Program-made: the position numbers and the translations under genes | Assembly: GCA_017544265.1 (NCBI GenBank) | Contig: JAFYEM010000037.1 | Coordinates: 1 to 52,451, forward strand | Source of the DNA: Bacteroidales bacterium | GTDB lineage: Bacteria; Bacteroidota; Bacteroidia; Bacteroidales; UBA932 | Length of the DNA stretch: 52,451 bases | Reading direction: 5' to 3' | The notes under the pieces: generated by a model | Databases searched by the model: none | What the model was told of the DNA's origin: nothing | Seen by the model: only the letters and a program-made list of their open reading frames with translations | In this document: positions 50,789 through 52,451 of the stretch, in pieces | Layout of the letters: each line of letters opens with the position of its first letter | Numbering within the stretch: the first letter of the stretch is position 1

Positions 50789-52451
50789 TTAAATTTCTTT
50801 CCGCCCATAGACACATCAGCCGGGGCGTTGTAGCTGAAGCCTTCTTTCTCCGCTGTCAGGAGGTCCTGGTCAAACACCAGGAAGTCGGCATCCTTGCCCA
50901 CTTCGACGGAGCCCTTGGCATTCTCAATGCCCAACTGTCTGGCGCCGTTGATGGTATAGCCCAGAATCATTTCTTCAATGTCCATTCTCTCGCATGCAGG
51001 AGGGAAAGGAGCAACGGTCCTGCTGTATTCGTCGAACCGGGTCTTCTCATTGATCCAGCGGGTCATTCCGATTTCCATGGCCAGGTAGGGGCTCCAGTTC
51101 CTGAAATCGCCGAAGAAGACCTCGTCGCTGGACCAGGTTACCAGGGCGCCGCTGTTCCACATGGTCTTGCAACGGAACATGGAATGGGCACGTTTTTCGC
51201 CGATGAACGTGGGCCAGTACGCAATGGGGTTGCCGCCCACGTTGCCGCTGTGCCACCAGGGCGTAAAATTGGCAATTACACCCAGCTTGGCAAAACGGTC
51301 CAGATCAGCGTCGTCCTGGACCCACAGATGGGCACAGGTAACCTTCACGCGGTACTTGTCTCCCAGTTCCTTTCTGGCCAGTTCCACACCGTCCAGCACC
51401 ACGCGGGACGAAGCTTCGCCCACGGTGTGAACATGAAGGTCCAGTCCTTCCTCATTGAGTTCTTTCAGTATTTCGGCCATTTGCCGTGCATTGAAAGCCG
51501 AAGCGCCCTTCACGCCGGTATCTACGTAAGGCGTTACCATGGCCGCCGTTTCAATCTTCAAGGTGCCGTCCATAAAGATTTTCAGCGTATGTACCTTCAT
51601 GTGCTCCGTGTCGAACTCTCTCCTGAAGCGTTTCACCCCGTCCAGGGCTTCACGCATCTTTCCGGGCTGCGTAAGCACATAGCATCCGTCCACATAAACC
51701 GGAAGCTTCCCCTGCCTGTCCAGCTCCTGCAGACACGCGTAAATCCGCTCATTGACTCCATTATGCTCCGGGAACCCGGCATCAAATACAGCGCTTACGC
51801 CATACGCGATGGAACTGTCTAACCAGCGCAGGACGGCCGTTTTAATCTGTTCGTCCGTCAGTTGGCTTATTCCGTCAAAGAGCATGGGCCAGCTGGCGGT
51901 CTCGAACGAGTTCCCCGTCAGGTGGCCGTCCTTGCGGACGAAATAGGCCAGCCCCGGCACGGGATCCGGCGTTTCGTCCGTCAATCCGTGCGCCGCCAAA
52001 ATCTTGGAGTTCACCCAGTTGCTGTGCACTTCGCCCTCCAGGACCAGCATCTCCGCATCCGGGCATATCGCGTCCAGGTCTTCCTTTGTTAGTTCCTCTC
52101 CACCCAGGCATGTCCGTTCCATCATGAAGCGGTAACGCTCCAGTCCGGGATTTTTGGCGATATAATCGGCCATGAAGTCCAGGCAGTCTTTTTTGGTGTC
52201 GCACATGACGGGAACTCCCAAATCCGTGTATTCAAACCCTACGCCCGTGGTCACATGGACATGGCTGTCGATGATGCCGGGCATGATGAATTTTCCGCCC
52301 AGGTCCGTGACTTCTCCCTCATAGGCTGAAAGGCCGGCCTCGTCTCCCACATAGACGAATTTGCCGTCTTTTACCGCCAGTGCAGTCGCCTGCGGCCGGT
52401 TTTTGTCCGCCGTAAAGATTTTGGCGTTTTTTATGATTTTGTCTGCTTTCA
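50785..52451 (-). CDS. YtcJ-type amidohydrolase, start codon one base outside the window
   Basis: The frame is open to the right edge: the last bases read TG-AAA-GCA-GAC (KADKIIKNAKIF...), so the ATG lies at 52452, one base beyond; the GTG at 52350 is internal. About 556 residues. Motifs: FIMPGIIDSHVHV (metal HxH), DGHLTGNSFE, a FMDGTLKIETAAM segment, LDLHVHTVGEASSRV, a TCAHLWVQDD, WSSDEVFFGDFR and the C-terminal GYTINGARQLGIENAKGSVEVGKDADFLVFD. COG1574 enzymes hydrolyse amide or related bonds with one or two metals; the substrate is unknown. It is followed by its own degraded paralogue. Confidence 0.9.
   Translation of the reverse strand, partial: KADKIIKNAKIFTADKNRPQATALAVKDGKFVYVGDEAGLSAYEGEVTDLGGKFIMPGIIDSHVHVTTGVGFEYTDLGVPVMCDTKKDCLDFMADYIAKNPGLERYRFMMERTCLGGEELTKEDLDAICPDAEMLVLEGEVHSNWVNSKILAAHGLTDETPDPVPGLAYFVRKDGHLTGNSFETASWPMLFDGISQLTDEQIKTAVLRWLDSSIAYGVSAVFDAGFPEHNGVNERIYACLQELDRQGKLPVYVDGCYVLTQPGKMREALDGVKRFRREFDTEHMKVHTLKIFMDGTLKIETAAMVTPYVDTGVKGASAFNARQMAEILKELNEEGLDLHVHTVGEASSRVVLDGVELARKELGDKYRVKVTCAHLWVQDDADLDRFAKLGVIANFTPWWHSGNVGGNPIAYWPTFIGEKRAHSMFRCKTMWNSGALVTWSSDEVFFGDFRNWSPYLAMEIGMTRWINEKTRFDEYSRTVAPFPPACERMDIEEMILGYTINGARQLGIENAKGSVEVGKDADFLVFDQDLLTAEKEGFSYNAPADVSMGGKKFK

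Overview
The window is typical of a Bacteroidales chromosome (phylum Bacteroidota), moderately GC-rich and probably host-associated. The evidence is: the phylum-specific promoter box TAnnTTTG in front of most transcription units, sometimes with TTTG 19 bp upstream; many short-signal lipoproteins; a DUF6377-type membrane-bound regulator; an ECF sigma factor coupled to an anti-sigma/beta-barrel protein; a FISUMP-domain protein; and GH2, GH109 and NagX-type glycan genes. Species and genus cannot be fixed from the sequence alone.

Layout. 1-4.6 kb: a gene start at the left edge, tRNA-Leu(TAA), a Sel1/TPR-like protein, the rpsL-rpsG-fusA-rpsJ operon closed by a strong terminator right after rpsJ, and a CAT-anticodon tRNA (best fit tRNA-Ile2). 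4.7-10.3 kb: a CobW-type GTPase, an unusual alkylguanine transferase coupled to a GH2 glycosidase, a small lipoprotein and an OmpA-type lipoprotein. 10.3-18.5 kb: a compact co-directional run: small protein, tsaE, type Vd patatin, sufB, pnuC, then aroB and an aroD-aroA fusion. 18.6-24.5 kb: arylsulfotransferase-like lipoprotein, RmuC, a small membrane protein, mannose-1-phosphate guanylyltransferase and a DUF6377 regulator. 24.5-31.2 kb, mostly minus strand: Zn/Cd P-type ATPase, lipoprotein, ComM, anti-sigma/barrel protein and ECF sigma factor. 31.3-35.6 kb: TPR protein, EnvC-like protein and a frameshifted PBP4 (dacB). 35.6-39.6 kb: chorismate synthase with a Cys/His-rich insertion, tRNA-Leu(CAA), GH109 and a NagX-like acyltransferase. 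39.8-48.3 kb: FISUMP protein, lipoproteins, an unrecognised two-TM protein with a GNAT, a metallophosphoesterase-GDPD fusion, a nitroreductase and an EEP phosphatase. 48.3-52.4 kb: a phosphodiesterase/LamG lipoprotein, a rearrangement scar, and an amidohydrolase whose start codon lies one base beyond the right edge.

How the genes work together. Shikimate-to-chorismate steps appear in two places (aroB plus aroD-aroA at 15.4-18.5 kb; aroC at 35.6-36.7 kb). The 31-36 kb plus-strand run looks like an envelope/peptidoglycan unit (TPR, EnvC, PBP4). Glycan and phosphoester salvage is represented by GH2, GH109 with NagX, the MPE-GDPD fusion, EEP and the alkaline-phosphatase-like protein.

The most unusual observations are: (1) a 52-residue block with 14 His and 10 Cys, built of 11-residue repeats, inside the active-site region of chorismate synthase; (2) a dacB reading frame broken just after an in-frame T TTT TTA heptamer followed by an 8-nt spacer and a hairpin; (3) the aroD-aroA and MPE-GDPD fusions; (4) two mutually exclusive stem-loops between aroDA and the sulfotransferase; (5) -7 boxes so close to start codons that several mRNAs look leaderless; and (6) a scar holding a duplicated EEP tail and a gutted amidohydrolase.
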